From the NCBI RefSeq assembly GCF_014268745.2, contig NZ_JABWRB020000001.1:2356001-2420000 (forward strand): DNA of 64,000 nt, read 5' to 3'. The translations under genes were made by a program, and so were the position numbers. Source of the stretch: Pseudomonas zanjanensis. GTDB lineage: Bacteria > Pseudomonadota > Gammaproteobacteria > Pseudomonadales > Pseudomonadaceae. Position 1 is the first letter of the stretch. Each line of letters opens with the position of its first letter. The notes under the pieces were generated by a model that was given only the letters and a program-made list of their open reading frames with translations, had not been told where the DNA came from and ran no database searches. Shown one piece after another: positions 52,428-61,718 of this stretch.

Positions 52428-52720
52428 ATCGCGAGCAGGCTCGCTCCCACAGTTTTTTTGAGTCGTCCAAGGCATTCGCGACCACCACAAACCCCTATGG
52501 GAGCTGAGCTTGCTCGCGATAGCGGAGGGCCAGTCAATGATGGGCCCACTGCCCCAACGCCATAGCAAGCAAGCCCACTCCCACCGTTTTTCGAGTCGTC
52601 CAAGGCATTCGCGACCACCACAACCCCCTGTGGGAGCTGAGCTTGCTCGCGATAGCGGAGGGTCAGTCAATGATGAGCCCACTGCCCCAACGCCATAGCA
52701 AGCAAGCCACTCCCACCGTT
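52428..52720. repeat. REP cluster with 133-bp tandem duplication
   Basis: After a REP palindrome at about 52428-52452, two tandem copies of a 133-bp unit start at 52460 and 52593 (both GAGTCGTCCAAGGCATTCG). Each unit contains REP arms (TGGGAGCTGAGCTTGCTCGC and CATAGCAAGCAAGCC). The second copy is slightly truncated and ends directly at the amidase stop codon (52721). The 322-bp gap contains no gene. Confidence 0.88.
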
Positions 52721-54178
52721 TCACCGCCGGCAGGCGTTGACCGGCGGCACTCGGCCGCGCCAGGGTTGGGCGCGTTCCAGTTGGGCGGCCAGGGCCAGCA
52801 AGGTGTTTTCTTCACCAAAGCGCCCGGCAAAATGCGCGCCCATCGGCAAGCCATTGGCGTTCCAGGACAAGGGCACCGACATCGCCGGTTGACCGCTGGC
52901 ATTGAACAGTGCAGTGAATGGCGAATAACTGTGGTAGCGCTCGATCAGTTGGTCCAGGCTCATGCACACATCCTGCAGGTCCAGCTCGCCAATCCGCACC
53001 GGCTCGCGGGTCAGCACCGGGCTCAGGATCACGTCGTAATCCTGCATGAATACCGCCAACTGCCGGCCGAGGGCATGAATCCATCCCACCGCCGCGGCAT
53101 ATTGGGCGCCGCTGACGTTGCCCTTGTCCCGCAAGATAATCCGGGTACGCACCTCCAGCTCTTCCGCCTGCACGGCAAACCCGCGCATCTGGCCCAGCAG
53201 GTCGACATAGTGCCGAGAGCTGGCGCCAATGATGGTGAATACATGGTCGAAAAACTCCAGCAACCCCACCGGCAGGCTCACCGGTTCGACACGATGCCCC
53301 AACGCCTCGCACAACCGCGCGGCCTCGCCCACTGCCTGAAGGCTCTGTGGTGACGTAGGCCAAGGCCCGAGCTGCTCGACCAGGGCGATGCGCAGCGGCT
53401 TGGGATCCGCCTGCACCGCCATCACATAGGGCAACGCCTGGACCGGCGCGGCATAGGGCGCGCCCAGGTCCATCCCGGCGGTGGCATCCAGCAGTGCCGC
53501 ACTGTCGCGTACTGACAGCGTGATCGCATGCGGCGTGCCCATCCCCGCCCAGCCCTCGCCCATTACCGGCCCCGACGGCATCAGGCCACGGCTGGGCTTG
53601 AACCCGAACACACCACAACAGGACGCCGGCACGCGCAATGAACCGCCGCCGTCGTTGCCATGGGCGAACGGCACCACGCGGGCCGCCACCAACGCGGCAG
53701 CGCCGCCGCTGGAGCCACCGGCACTGTGTGCGTGGCTCCAGGGGTTGCGGGTGGCACCGAAGCGCGCGGACTCGGTGGAATACGACGTGCCGAACTCAGG
53801 CGAGGTGCTGGTGCCCATCACCTGGCATCCGGCACGGCGCAGACGCGTCACGACTTCCGATTCGAAATCCGCCCGACAGTCGCCCAGCGCGCGCGAACCG
53901 TTGGTCATCGCCGCGCCAAGCACCGGCGAGAACAGATCCTTGATCAAGGTCGGCACACCGGCCAGCAGGCCTTGGCCAACCTGTGGCGTGCGCGCCGCCT
54001 GCCGGGCCGAATCGTACAAGCGCTCGGCCACCGCATTAAGCTGTGGCTCGACCCGTTCCAGGCGCTCGATGGCGGTTTCCAGCAGTTCGCCGGGCTGGAC
54101 TTCGCCACGCCTGACCCACTCGGCCAGCGCCGTGGCATCTTCACTGTCCATCAGTTGGTGAATGTCTTGCATACCCAT
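52721..54178 (-). CDS. Amidase-signature family hydrolase
   Basis: A 485-aa amidase with the Ser-cisSer-Lys triad: Lys80 (TLIKDLF), cis-Ser in GGSSGG (156-157) and nucleophile Ser180 in GNDGGGSLRVPA. It hydrolyses a carboxamide or related linkage; the substrate cannot be read from sequence. It is the last gene of an SphA-family/MFS/amidase operon, 17 bp after the MFS gene. The start at 54178 has AAGGA 9 nt upstream; Met3 is an alternative. Confidence 0.9.
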   Translation of the reverse strand: MGMQDIHQLMDSEDATALAEWVRRGEVQPGELLETAIERLERVEPQLNAVAERLYDSARQAARTPQVGQGLLAGVPTLIKDLFSPVLGAAMTNGSRALGDCRADFESEVVTRLRRAGCQVMGTSTSPEFGTSYSTESARFGATRNPWSHAHSAGGSSGGAAALVAARVVPFAHGNDGGGSLRVPASCCGVFGFKPSRGLMPSGPVMGEGWAGMGTPHAITLSVRDSAALLDATAGMDLGAPYAAPVQALPYVMAVQADPKPLRIALVEQLGPWPTSPQSLQAVGEAARLCEALGHRVEPVSLPVGLLEFFDHVFTIIGASSRHYVDLLGQMRGFAVQAEELEVRTRIILRDKGNVSGAQYAAAVGWIHALGRQLAVFMQDYDVILSPVLTREPVRIGELDLQDVCMSLDQLIERYHSYSPFTALFNASGQPAMSVPLSWNANGLPMGAHFAGRFGEENTLLALAAQLERAQPWRGRVPPVNACRR

Positions 54179-54195
54179 GTTTCAGGTTCCTTATG

Positions 54196-55452
54196 TCACG
54201 ACGATTGATGTGAGCCGACGGTGCTTGCTTGTCCCTGAGCCCTTCTCCGCAGGCCGACAACGACCCAGAGCAGCGCCAAGGCAAAACTGCTCAGGGCCAG
54301 CCACTGGATGGCATGACGCAGCTCGCCGGCGAAGACCATTACCAAGGCCACCACCAGCGGACTGACGAATTGACCGATGTACAGGCACGAGGTAAACCCG
54401 CCCATGCCCCGGCCGCGGGTGCTGGCGGTCAAGGCATTCATCACCGGCGCCATCACGTTGGGCACCAGCAACCCCGCCCCCAGGCCCTGGACGAACACCG
54501 CCACCAGCACGTCGTTGTAGCTTTGCCCGCGCATCAGCAGCCACAGCCCCAACCCCATCAGGCCGAGCAGCAGCGCGTTGCAACCGGCAATGCCGAAACG
54601 CCGGCGCAGCAACGGCCACATCAGCGAACCACCCAAGGTCGCCAGCAGGCTCAGTCCCGCGGCCAGGCCAATCATGGTGCTGGAGGTGATGCCCAGGCTG
54701 ACCAACAGCGTCGGCGCCTGGATCGGCATGACGAACGTCAGGACCATGCCGCCCAGGATCATCAGGTAGCCGGCCAGCAGTGGCAGCACGGCAACCTTGG
54801 CCGGCCCCGACGCGTCGACGCGCGGCTCGGTCAGTTGCGGCTTCGCCACCGGCGGTTCCCAGAGCACTCTCAGCATCGCCGGCACCAGCAGCAACGGCAG
54901 CAGATACAGCAGGAACGGCGCGCGCCACGAATGCTCGCCGAGCACACCGCCCACCACGAAAAACAGCGCGCCCACCAGGCCGATGGTCACCACCTGGCGA
55001 TTGACGTAGCGCAGCCGCTCCTCACCCTGCCAATAGTCGGCGATCAGCGTCGCGCAGCAGGTCATCACCGCCGCCTCCGTGCAGCCGAACAACAGCCGCG
55101 CCCCCACAATCGAAGGCAGGCTCTCGAGCATGGCCGGCAACGCGCCGAGCAAGGCGTAGAGCACCGTGGCAATCACCAGCAAGGCCTTGCGCCCGACCCG
55201 GTCGGCCAACCAGCCCGCCAAAGGCGCGCACACGGCAATCGCCAGGGCCGGGCCGGTGATCGCCAACGGCACCAGCAGATCGGCCCGCGGTTCCAAGGGG
55301 CCGAATTCGGCGCCCAACCTGGGCAGGATGGGCGTGACCATCACCGCGCCCATGATCGTCAGGCTGCTGCCCAGCATCAGCACCCCGCCTTCGCGCCAAC
55401 CGGCCTGGCGCGACGGAGTGGCCGCCGGTGAAACGGAATTTGACTGGTTCAT
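54196..55452 (-). CDS. MFS transporter (SphA-family/amidase operon)
   Basis: A 418-aa inner-membrane protein with twelve hydrophobic segments and the MFS motif GWLADRVGRKALLV after TM2. The operon with an outer-membrane SphA-family protein and an amidase suggests that it imports an amide-containing compound, or exports a product. It is 12 bp downstream of the SphA-family gene. Confidence 0.87.
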   Translation of the reverse strand: MNQSNSVSPAATPSRQAGWREGGVLMLGSSLTIMGAVMVTPILPRLGAEFGPLEPRADLLVPLAITGPALAIAVCAPLAGWLADRVGRKALLVIATVLYALLGALPAMLESLPSIVGARLLFGCTEAAVMTCCATLIADYWQGEERLRYVNRQVVTIGLVGALFFVVGGVLGEHSWRAPFLLYLLPLLLVPAMLRVLWEPPVAKPQLTEPRVDASGPAKVAVLPLLAGYLMILGGMVLTFVMPIQAPTLLVSLGITSSTMIGLAAGLSLLATLGGSLMWPLLRRRFGIAGCNALLLGLMGLGLWLLMRGQSYNDVLVAVFVQGLGAGLLVPNVMAPVMNALTASTRGRGMGGFTSCLYIGQFVSPLVVALVMVFAGELRHAIQWLALSSFALALLWVVVGLRRRAQGQASTVGSHQSS

Positions 55453-55464
55453 GGCGAGCCTCTT

Positions 55465-56397
55465 TTAGAAACTGTGAGAAATACGCAGCGCCGTGGTGTA
55501 GCCCTCGGCGCGGTTTCGCGCATCGAGCTCCTTGTAGACGTGCAGCCACACCGGGGGTATGCCGGGCTTGAAGTAGCTCACCGCCGGCCCGACCGCCAAC
55601 ACCCGGGCGCGATTGCCCGCTTCCAGGCCCGGCGCATCGTCGTCGGTGAATTGCCGGTAGTAAAAACCGCCCACGCCGACGGTCCATGGGCCGACGTGTT
55701 GGCCCACGGCGAACTCGTGACGGTACTCGACGCCATTCTTGTAGTCGGTGGCGTGGTTGCGCGTATTGATGTCGGCTTCGAAGCTCGAAGACACCTCGAA
55801 ACCGCTGTCGGAGATGTACGTGGCGTTGAGGATCGGTGAGAAGGTCCAGTGGTTGAGACCCGGTGAGATCAAGCGATCCTTGTCGTAGTCGCCCGTGGGG
55901 GCCTGGATCTGGAACTGGGCGTTGACGAACAGGTTCGGCGACAAGGTCCACTGCAGGATCACCGGCAGCACCTGTATATCGGCCATGCGGAACGGATCGG
56001 CTTCCAGGTCCAGCGGGCCGATGGGTGTCTGCACCCGCACCGAGGCGTCCATCTGGAAGAACGGCACGACGGCGCCGAAGCCGTACTTGGCGCCCAGCAC
56101 GGTGTAATCGGTCATGTGCATGTAGGCGACGCCGAGGGACAAGATATCCAGGGACAAATTGTTGTCCACGGACTTACCGTGACGATCCTTCTGCACGTTG
56201 GCCGAGTAGAACGCGGTGCGCAGGCCGACGGTGCCAAAGGGCGTGGCCGGCGGCATCATCCCCGCGCCGAAGTCGTAGACCCCGAACGCCGTGGTCGGCG
56301 CACCGTTTTCGGTGCCATGGGCAGCGCTACAGACAGCGATCAATCCCAGGGTTAACCCAGTACAGCGCAAGACGTTGGTTTTATTCTTCTGATTCAT
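55465..56397 (-). CDS. SphA-family outer-membrane protein
   Basis: A 310-aa protein with a signal peptide (about 1-30, ending AAHG). The mature sequence is rich in alternating beta-strand segments and ends ALRISHSF with a terminal aromatic residue, indicating an outer-membrane barrel of the COG4313/SphA family (phenol-degradation MetA-like). Relatives support uptake or sensing of hydrophobic compounds; SphA itself is induced by sphingosine in P. aeruginosa. The start at 56397 has GGAG about 9 nt upstream. It is the first gene of the operon ending with the amidase. Confidence 0.82.
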   Translation of the reverse strand: MNQKNKTNVLRCTGLTLGLIAVCSAAHGTENGAPTTAFGVYDFGAGMMPPATPFGTVGLRTAFYSANVQKDRHGKSVDNNLSLDILSLGVAYMHMTDYTVLGAKYGFGAVVPFFQMDASVRVQTPIGPLDLEADPFRMADIQVLPVILQWTLSPNLFVNAQFQIQAPTGDYDKDRLISPGLNHWTFSPILNATYISDSGFEVSSSFEADINTRNHATDYKNGVEYRHEFAVGQHVGPWTVGVGGFYYRQFTDDDAPGLEAGNRARVLAVGPAVSYFKPGIPPVWLHVYKELDARNRAEGYTTALRISHSF

Positions 56398-56467
56398 CGA
56401 ATGCCCCTCCCGACCATGTGGTGTAGGGGTCATCCTAGGGAGCCGGCCAGTCAGCCGTTATCCGTTT

Positions 56468-57460
56468 TCAGCACAGATGCGTGCGACGCAGGGTTTGTGA
56501 AGGTGTCTCGCCGAACAGCACTCGATAGTCGCTGGAAAACCGGCTCAAATGCCAGAAGCCCCAGCGTGCCGCCACCTCCTGTACACCTTGGGCATGGCCG
56601 CCGCTGCGCAGTTCACGACGCACGGCATTGAGGCGCAACGCCCGCAAATAGGCCACGGGGTTGATGCCCAGCGTCTCCTGGAAGCAATACTGCAGTTTTC
56701 GCCGGCTGGCACCGATGTGGTTGCACAGGTCGAGGATCGACAGCGGCTCATCGACATGGGTCAAGGCATATTCCCGAGCGCGGTCGACCATGCGCTTGCG
56801 CGCCGTGGGGTTGAGCGGCGGCGCCTCATCCGGTGCCACCAGTTCCAGTATGTGCAGCATCACCGTGTCACGCAGGCCACGGCGGATCGACTCGTAACCC
56901 AGTAACGAGTCACGCCCCTGCTCGCCGCCTTCAAGCTCATCGAACAATGCCGCAAGCTCGGCGGGCAACGTCGAGTTGCCGAGACGGTAACACTTGGGAA
57001 GATCGGTAATTCGAAAGCGACTGCCCTGTCGTTCCAGCACATGCTCCAACGCCTGCTCGTCGATGGCGACACCGAGCAGGTCCAGATGTTGAGGCGTGCG
57101 CAGCTCAGGCAGGTTATGGCCACGGGCAACCAACAGGCTGGACTCGACAATCGGGTGCCCGGAGCAAAAGACCGGCCCGTCCGCACTCAGCGGCACGCTG
57201 AAAGTGATGGACCCCTCCCAGGCCATGCCTTGCTTGGTCAGGGCCTGGTTAGAGCGGTCGCGCACCAGCTGCATCCACTCCGAGCGGAACTCGATCAATT
57301 CACCGTCGAAGCGCCCGGGGGTCAACTGGTCATAGCAAACCTGCCAACCGCCCATGTTCCGGGCGTGCTCGTCGATGTCCGTGGTGCGAAACCGATTGAT
57401 CGGCAGCATCGGCAACCCATCCGACGAGACCACGGGCTGCGCCATGTTGTCATTGTTCAT
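56468..57460 (-). CDS. AraC-family regulator (upstream of the SphA-family operon)
   Basis: A 330-aa regulator. The N-terminal sensor (about 20-215) resembles EutR/OruR-type proteins; the C-terminal AraC HTH pair is at about 225-325 (LSILDLCNHIGASRRKLQYCF and VQEVAARWGFWHLSRFSSDY). It lies 70 bp before the SphA-family gene on the same strand and is the likely activator of that operon. It is divergent from a GlxA-type regulator. Confidence 0.88.
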   Translation of the reverse strand: MNNDNMAQPVVSSDGLPMLPINRFRTTDIDEHARNMGGWQVCYDQLTPGRFDGELIEFRSEWMQLVRDRSNQALTKQGMAWEGSITFSVPLSADGPVFCSGHPIVESSLLVARGHNLPELRTPQHLDLLGVAIDEQALEHVLERQGSRFRITDLPKCYRLGNSTLPAELAALFDELEGGEQGRDSLLGYESIRRGLRDTVMLHILELVAPDEAPPLNPTARKRMVDRAREYALTHVDEPLSILDLCNHIGASRRKLQYCFQETLGINPVAYLRALRLNAVRRELRSGGHAQGVQEVAARWGFWHLSRFSSDYRVLFGETPSQTLRRTHLC

Positions 57461-57601
57461 TGACCCGACCTTTGATGATTCCAGGGCTTATGGATCAAAC
57501 CCAGGCAAGTTCCATTCCGCCTGGCAGGCCACTCGTTCAATTGTGCCGAAAACGGATAGACTCCTTCACCTCTCCTGACAAAAATCCAGCGCGAAGCGAT
57601 C

Positions 57602-58621
57602 ATGAACGAAATGACCCTGGATATCGGCATCGTCGCCGAGTCCATTTGCCAACCGCGCACTTTGGTATTCCTCGCCTACCCGCAGATGGGCCTGCTGGAC
57701 CTGACCGGCGCCCAGACCGTGTTCTGGGCCGCCACCAAAGCCATGACCGAACGCGGCCTACCCGGCTACGCCATGCACACCGCCAGCCTGGCAGGCGGGT
57801 TGATGCAAAGCGCCGAGGGCCTGGTCGTGGCTACCCGTGCCCTGCATGAACTTGATGGGACGCTCATCGACACCCTGATCGTCCCCGGTGCACCGGACAT
57901 ACGGCAGGCAATGATCGACTGTGTCGACCTGGTGCAATGGCTGCGCGATGCTTCGTCCCAGGCCAGGCGCACCGCATCGGTGTGCAGTGGCACCTTCCTC
58001 ATGGCCCAGGCCGGGTTGTTGGACGGACGCCGGGCCGCCACCCATTGGGCCATGTGCGAGATGCTCAAGAGTGGGTTCCCGTCGATCGAGGTGGACCTCG
58101 ATGCGATCTTCATCCAGCAGGGCAACGTGTGGACCTCGGCCGGGGTCAGCGCCGGCATCGACATGGCCCTGGCATTGGTCGAAGCCGACTGCGGTCGCGA
58201 CGTGGCCTTGCAGGTGGCCCGTGAGCTGGTGGTGTTTCTCAAGCGCCCCGGCGGGCAGGCGCAGTTCAGCCAACTGTTGCAATTGCAGATGCAGGAGAGC
58301 GCCGGGTTCGACGAGTTGCACGTCTGGATCTCCGAACACCTGGACGACAATGACCTCACCGTCGAGCGGTTGGCCCGCCAAGCCAGGATGAGCCCACGCA
58401 ATTTTGCCCGGGTCTACAAACGCCACACCGGGCGAACCCCGGCCAAAGCCGTGGAAATGTTCCGCCTTGAAGCCGCGCGTCGAATGCTCGAAGACTCCCA
58501 GCGAAACATCGACCAGATTGCCCGCGCCTGCGGCTTCGGGGACGAGGAACGAATGCGCCACACGTTCCAGCGCCACCTGTCGATTTCGCCCCGGGAGTAT
58601 CGCAACCGGTTTTCCCGCTGA
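57602..58621 (+). CDS. GlxA-type AraC regulator (DJ-1/PfpI domain plus HTH)
   Basis: A 339-aa regulator. An N-terminal DJ-1/PfpI-like class I amidotransferase domain (about 18-190) carries the nucleophile-elbow motif TASVCSGTFLMAQAG with Cys about 125. The C-terminal AraC HTH region (about 240-338) includes MSPRNFARVYKRHTGRTPA. Proteins of this family regulate amino-acid or quaternary-amine catabolism (ArgR, GbdR, CdhR). It is divergent from the AraC regulator at 56468; the target is not clear. Confidence 0.9.
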   Translation: MNEMTLDIGIVAESICQPRTLVFLAYPQMGLLDLTGAQTVFWAATKAMTERGLPGYAMHTASLAGGLMQSAEGLVVATRALHELDGTLIDTLIVPGAPDIRQAMIDCVDLVQWLRDASSQARRTASVCSGTFLMAQAGLLDGRRAATHWAMCEMLKSGFPSIEVDLDAIFIQQGNVWTSAGVSAGIDMALALVEADCGRDVALQVARELVVFLKRPGGQAQFSQLLQLQMQESAGFDELHVWISEHLDDNDLTVERLARQARMSPRNFARVYKRHTGRTPAKAVEMFRLEAARRMLEDSQRNIDQIARACGFGDEERMRHTFQRHLSISPREYRNRFSR

Positions 58622-58646
58622 GCGCGAGCCCTGCGGCGTCGTCCTG

Positions 58647-59588
58647 TCAGGCCACTTGCCTGGATCCCTCCTGCGACTCGCCCTGCTCGGCCAGGAGCGC
58701 GCTGCAACGGGAACGCAACCAACGCTCCCCCGGATCATTGTGCGAGGCGCCGCGCCAGACCATGGAAAGCGCGTGCTGGGGCAAGCAGATGGGGGCCGCT
58801 TGCGCGCGCATGCCGGTCGTCACAGCCATGGCCTGGGCAACGTAATCCGGCACGATGGCGATCATATCGCTCTCGGCCAACAGCATGGGCAAGGCGCTGA
58901 ACTGCGGCACGGTCAAGACCACTCGGCGCTGGCGGCCCATCAGGCATAACGCGCGGTCCGAATCATCGATGACATTGCCCATGGACGACACGACGGCGTG
59001 GGGCCGACGGCAGAATTCGTCCAAGGTCAGTTCGCCGGGCTGCGAGTCGGCGCGCAACAGCATCGGTCGAATTGGCCGCAGTGTCTTGCGCCGGGCATTG
59101 GCCGGCAGTTCCAGGGTCGGGCTGATGCCCAGGGAAATCTCGCCGCTGGCCAACAGTTGGGATACCTGCCATTGATCGGCCCGGCGCACCACCAAGGTGG
59201 TGCCTGGTGCCTCGACCCGCAGGCGGCGCAACAGCTCCGGCAGCAACGCGTACTCGACGTCATCGCAAAGGCCGACATGGAAGGTCGCCTCGCTGGTGGC
59301 CGGCTCGAATGCCTGGCAACGGCTCAAGGCAGCGGCGATGCCGTCCAGGGCCGGTGACAGATTGGAGAAGATTTCCTGCGCCCGGGAGGTCGGCTCCATC
59401 AACCGTCCGGAACGGATGAACAAGGGGTCATCGAACATCAACCGCAGCCGCGCCAGGGCGCTGCTGATCGTTGGCTGGCCGAGAAACAGCTTTTCGCTGA
59501 CGCGGGTCACGTTTCGCTCGTGCATCATGGTTTCGAAGACCACCAGCAGGTTGATGTCAGCACGACGCAGGTCATTTCTGTTCATCAT
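58647..59588 (-). CDS. LysR-family regulator (NodD/PcpR type)
   Basis: A 313-aa LysR regulator of the group starting RNDLRRADINLLVVFETMMHERNVTRVSEKLFLGQP, which contains the HTH. The effector domain starts at about 95 (FHVGLCDDVEYALLPELL). The start is one of two adjacent ATG codons (59588/59585); an upstream GTG at 59606 is also in frame. It is convergent with the GlxA-type gene. No obvious target is adjacent, since the next genes to the right lie about 600 bp away. Confidence 0.88.
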   Translation of the reverse strand: MMNRNDLRRADINLLVVFETMMHERNVTRVSEKLFLGQPTISSALARLRLMFDDPLFIRSGRLMEPTSRAQEIFSNLSPALDGIAAALSRCQAFEPATSEATFHVGLCDDVEYALLPELLRRLRVEAPGTTLVVRRADQWQVSQLLASGEISLGISPTLELPANARRKTLRPIRPMLLRADSQPGELTLDEFCRRPHAVVSSMGNVIDDSDRALCLMGRQRRVVLTVPQFSALPMLLAESDMIAIVPDYVAQAMAVTTGMRAQAAPICLPQHALSMVWRGASHNDPGERWLRSRCSALLAEQGESQEGSRQVA

Positions 59589-59754
59589 AGTCGTCGCCCC
59601 AGGCACCAGGCCATTGAGTCAGGAGTGGACACGTTCATCGCCTGCGTCCTCCATCAAGGCCTACGGCGACGAGGTGTTGAAAGCGTAATCCCCGCGGCGC
59701 ACCCGGTCTGTTGTACGTGGGGACACTCGTCTCACCCTTTGGGCCATGCCATCG

Positions 59755-59766
59755 ATACTTCGGTAT
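59755..59766. promoter_or_regulatory. ATAC-N4-GTAT palindrome, site 1
   Basis: ATACTTCGGTAT, followed by AC. The same ATAC-N4-GTAT form recurs at 62367 and 62851, in the gaps of the kinase/regulator cluster to the right. It could be the binding site of the FixJ-like regulator encoded at 61715. It lies 420 bp before the kinase start and 167 bp before the LysR start. Confidence 0.45.
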
Positions 59767-59792
59767 ACACCCACGCCGGACGCCCCCTGCCT

Positions 59793-59927
59793 TTGTGGCG
59801 AGGGAGCTTGCTCCCGCTGGGCTGCGCAGCAGCCCCAACACTGTCAACGCGGTGTGCCAGGTTGATCCAGTCCGCTTGGATTGGGGGTGCTTCGCACCCC
59901 AGCGGGAGCAAGCTCCCTCGCCACAGG
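59793..59927. repeat. REPIN (GTGGCGAGGGAGC family), copy 5
   Basis: TTTGTGGCGAGGGAGCTTGC and its inverted partner (GCAAGCTCCCTCGCCACAGG) bound a 134-bp element in the 597-bp gap between the LysR gene and the sensor kinase gene. The rest of that gap (59589-60185) contains the palindrome at 59755 and the next repeat, but no gene. Confidence 0.88.
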
Positions 59928-60004
59928 TTTGTGTTTTGTTGGCCGATGGCGTGGATTGTTCAAATCCCATTATTTGCGCCCCCAACCTGTGGCGAACAGT
60001 GCAC

Positions 60005-60050
60005 TTTGTGGCGAGGGAGCTTGCTCCCGCTGGGCCGCGCAGCGGCCCCC
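60005..60050. repeat. Single REP arm (GTGGCGAGGGAGC family)
   Basis: TTGTGGCGAGGGAGCTTGCT followed by CCCGCTGGGCCGCGCAGCGG; the inverted right arm present in the other copies is missing, so this is a solo or decayed REPIN. Confidence 0.8.
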
Positions 60051-60185
60051 TCTTTGTCACGGCCTGGCGGGATTTCAGGGTTATATGTCCTACCTCAGGC
60101 AAAGCCGCGCTTCGTAAGATACGAGTCGATGCTCTGCCCCCGACATCCCAGAGCGAGACCATGTAATAACAGAAGGTCTGCCAGC

Positions 60186-61718
60186 GTGCCCCTACCCTCC
60201 GCGATGCTCAAGCATGTCTATGACAGCCTGCGATACACGCCAAGCCAGGGTGGGTCTCGGCCGTCGATGGGCATCAGCACCCACCCACTGGTCAATGCCC
60301 TGGGCTGGGCGGTGGGCCTGGTGGTGGCCTGCGGGATTTTCATCATCAATTCCGAAACCCATTCCGACCTGGCCCCGACCCTGCTGTACATCACCTTGTT
60401 GTTAATGGCAGCCAACCTGTTTTCCATCAACCTGGTGATCACCGTCGCGCTGATGTGCATGGGCCTGCTCACCGCGATGTTCTTGTACAACGGCGGCTAT
60501 CACCGCTGGGAATCGACCACCGGCTTCTTCCGCTGCCTGACTGCATTGTCGGCGATCGCCTTCCTGGCCCTGCGCAGCAAGCGGGCTTGCGACAATCTAC
60601 GGCACAACGAGGCCTACCTGATCGGCGCCCAGCGCCTGAGCCAGACAGGCAGCGTGGGCTTTCGCGGTGATCGGCAAGCGCTGTCCTGGTCGCTAGAGTC
60701 GGCAAGGATCTTCGAGTACCCGCCCAACAAGACACCGACAGTGTCGATGATGCTCGAGCGCACCCACCCTGAAGACCTGGAGTTGGCTCGTGGGGTTTTC
60801 CTACAGGCCGCCGCTGGCGAACCGCAGATCGAGGTCAAGCTACGCCTGCTGATGCCGGATGGACGCATCAAGCACATCCACATGATCGCCAGCCCCCTGT
60901 TGCTCCAGCACGGCCGATGCCAGTACCTCGGCGCACTCATGGACGTGACGGCCAGCAAGCAGGCCGAAGAAGCGCTGTTCCGCGCCCAGAGCCAACTGGC
61001 CCACGTCACGCGCTTGACCTCCCTGGGGGAAATGGCCGCGTCCATTGCCCACGAGGTCAACCAGCCGCTGACGGCCATCACCAGCAGCGGCGAGGCCTGC
61101 CGCCGGTGGCTCGAACGTCCCGAGCCGGACCTTGGGGAAGCCTTGGATTGTCTCGATCGGATCGTCGCCAACGGCTGTCGCGCCAGCGAGGTCATCAGCG
61201 GTATCAGGGCGCTGTCGCGCAAGTGCGATCCGTTGCGCCAACCCGAGAGACTGGACGACATCGTTCGCGAGACCCTGAACCTGGTCCAGCAGCAACTGGC
61301 GCATCATAAAGTCCGGACGAAGGTGGACCTGGCAGCGCCCGATGGCCGGATCAGCGCGGACCGGGTACAACTGCAGCAAGTGATCATCAACCTGATCATC
61401 AATGCCTGCCACGCCATGGATGGGGTCAAGGTCCACGAACGAACTCTGCACATAAGCACCTGGACGGAGAATGACGAAGTGCTGCTGGAGGTGACCGACC
61501 ACGGAACCGGCATTGCGCCCGAGGTCCTGCCGTCATTGTTCAATGCGTTTTTTACCACCAAGGAAAACGGCCTGGGCATGGGCCTCTCCATCTGCCGCTC
61601 CATCATCGACTTCCATGACGGCAGGATCTGGGCGACCAGCGAGGCCGACCAAGGCACCTCGTTCAGGTTCGCGCTGCCGCGGCTCACTTGCACCGCTCTG
61701 TCGGCAAGCAGCCAATGA
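60186..61718 (+). CDS. Membrane PAS sensor histidine kinase
   Basis: A 510-aa kinase. Hydrophobic segments at about 35-130 form three or four transmembrane helices; a PAS domain covers about 145-255, ending in the PAC motif GRCQYLGALMDVTASKQAEE. HisKA has its H box in SIAHEVNQPLTAI (about 293), and HATPase has NLIINACHAM, DHGTGI and GLGMGLSI. This H box type is typical of FixL/DctB-like kinases. GTG at 60186 was chosen for its AGAAGG site; ATG at 60204 is the alternative. It overlaps the FixJ-like regulator gene by 4 bp (ATGA). Confidence 0.87.
   Translation: MPLPSAMLKHVYDSLRYTPSQGGSRPSMGISTHPLVNALGWAVGLVVACGIFIINSETHSDLAPTLLYITLLLMAANLFSINLVITVALMCMGLLTAMFLYNGGYHRWESTTGFFRCLTALSAIAFLALRSKRACDNLRHNEAYLIGAQRLSQTGSVGFRGDRQALSWSLESARIFEYPPNKTPTVSMMLERTHPEDLELARGVFLQAAAGEPQIEVKLRLLMPDGRIKHIHMIASPLLLQHGRCQYLGALMDVTASKQAEEALFRAQSQLAHVTRLTSLGEMAASIAHEVNQPLTAITSSGEACRRWLERPEPDLGEALDCLDRIVANGCRASEVISGIRALSRKCDPLRQPERLDDIVRETLNLVQQQLAHHKVRTKVDLAAPDGRISADRVQLQQVIINLIINACHAMDGVKVHERTLHISTWTENDEVLLEVTDHGTGIAPEVLPSLFNAFFTTKENGLGMGLSICRSIIDFHDGRIWATSEADQGTSFRFALPRLTCTALSASSQ

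Noticed and set aside
54229..55431. 400-codon plus-strand frame opposite the 54196 MFS gene
   Set aside because: Low-complexity Gln/His/Arg composition with no domain; antisense to a clear transporter.
59520..60185. N-terminal extension of the 60186 sensor kinase frame
   Set aside because: The extension crosses the REPIN copies and encodes repeat-derived peptide with no family similarity; a GTG with a ribosome site at 60186 explains the gene.
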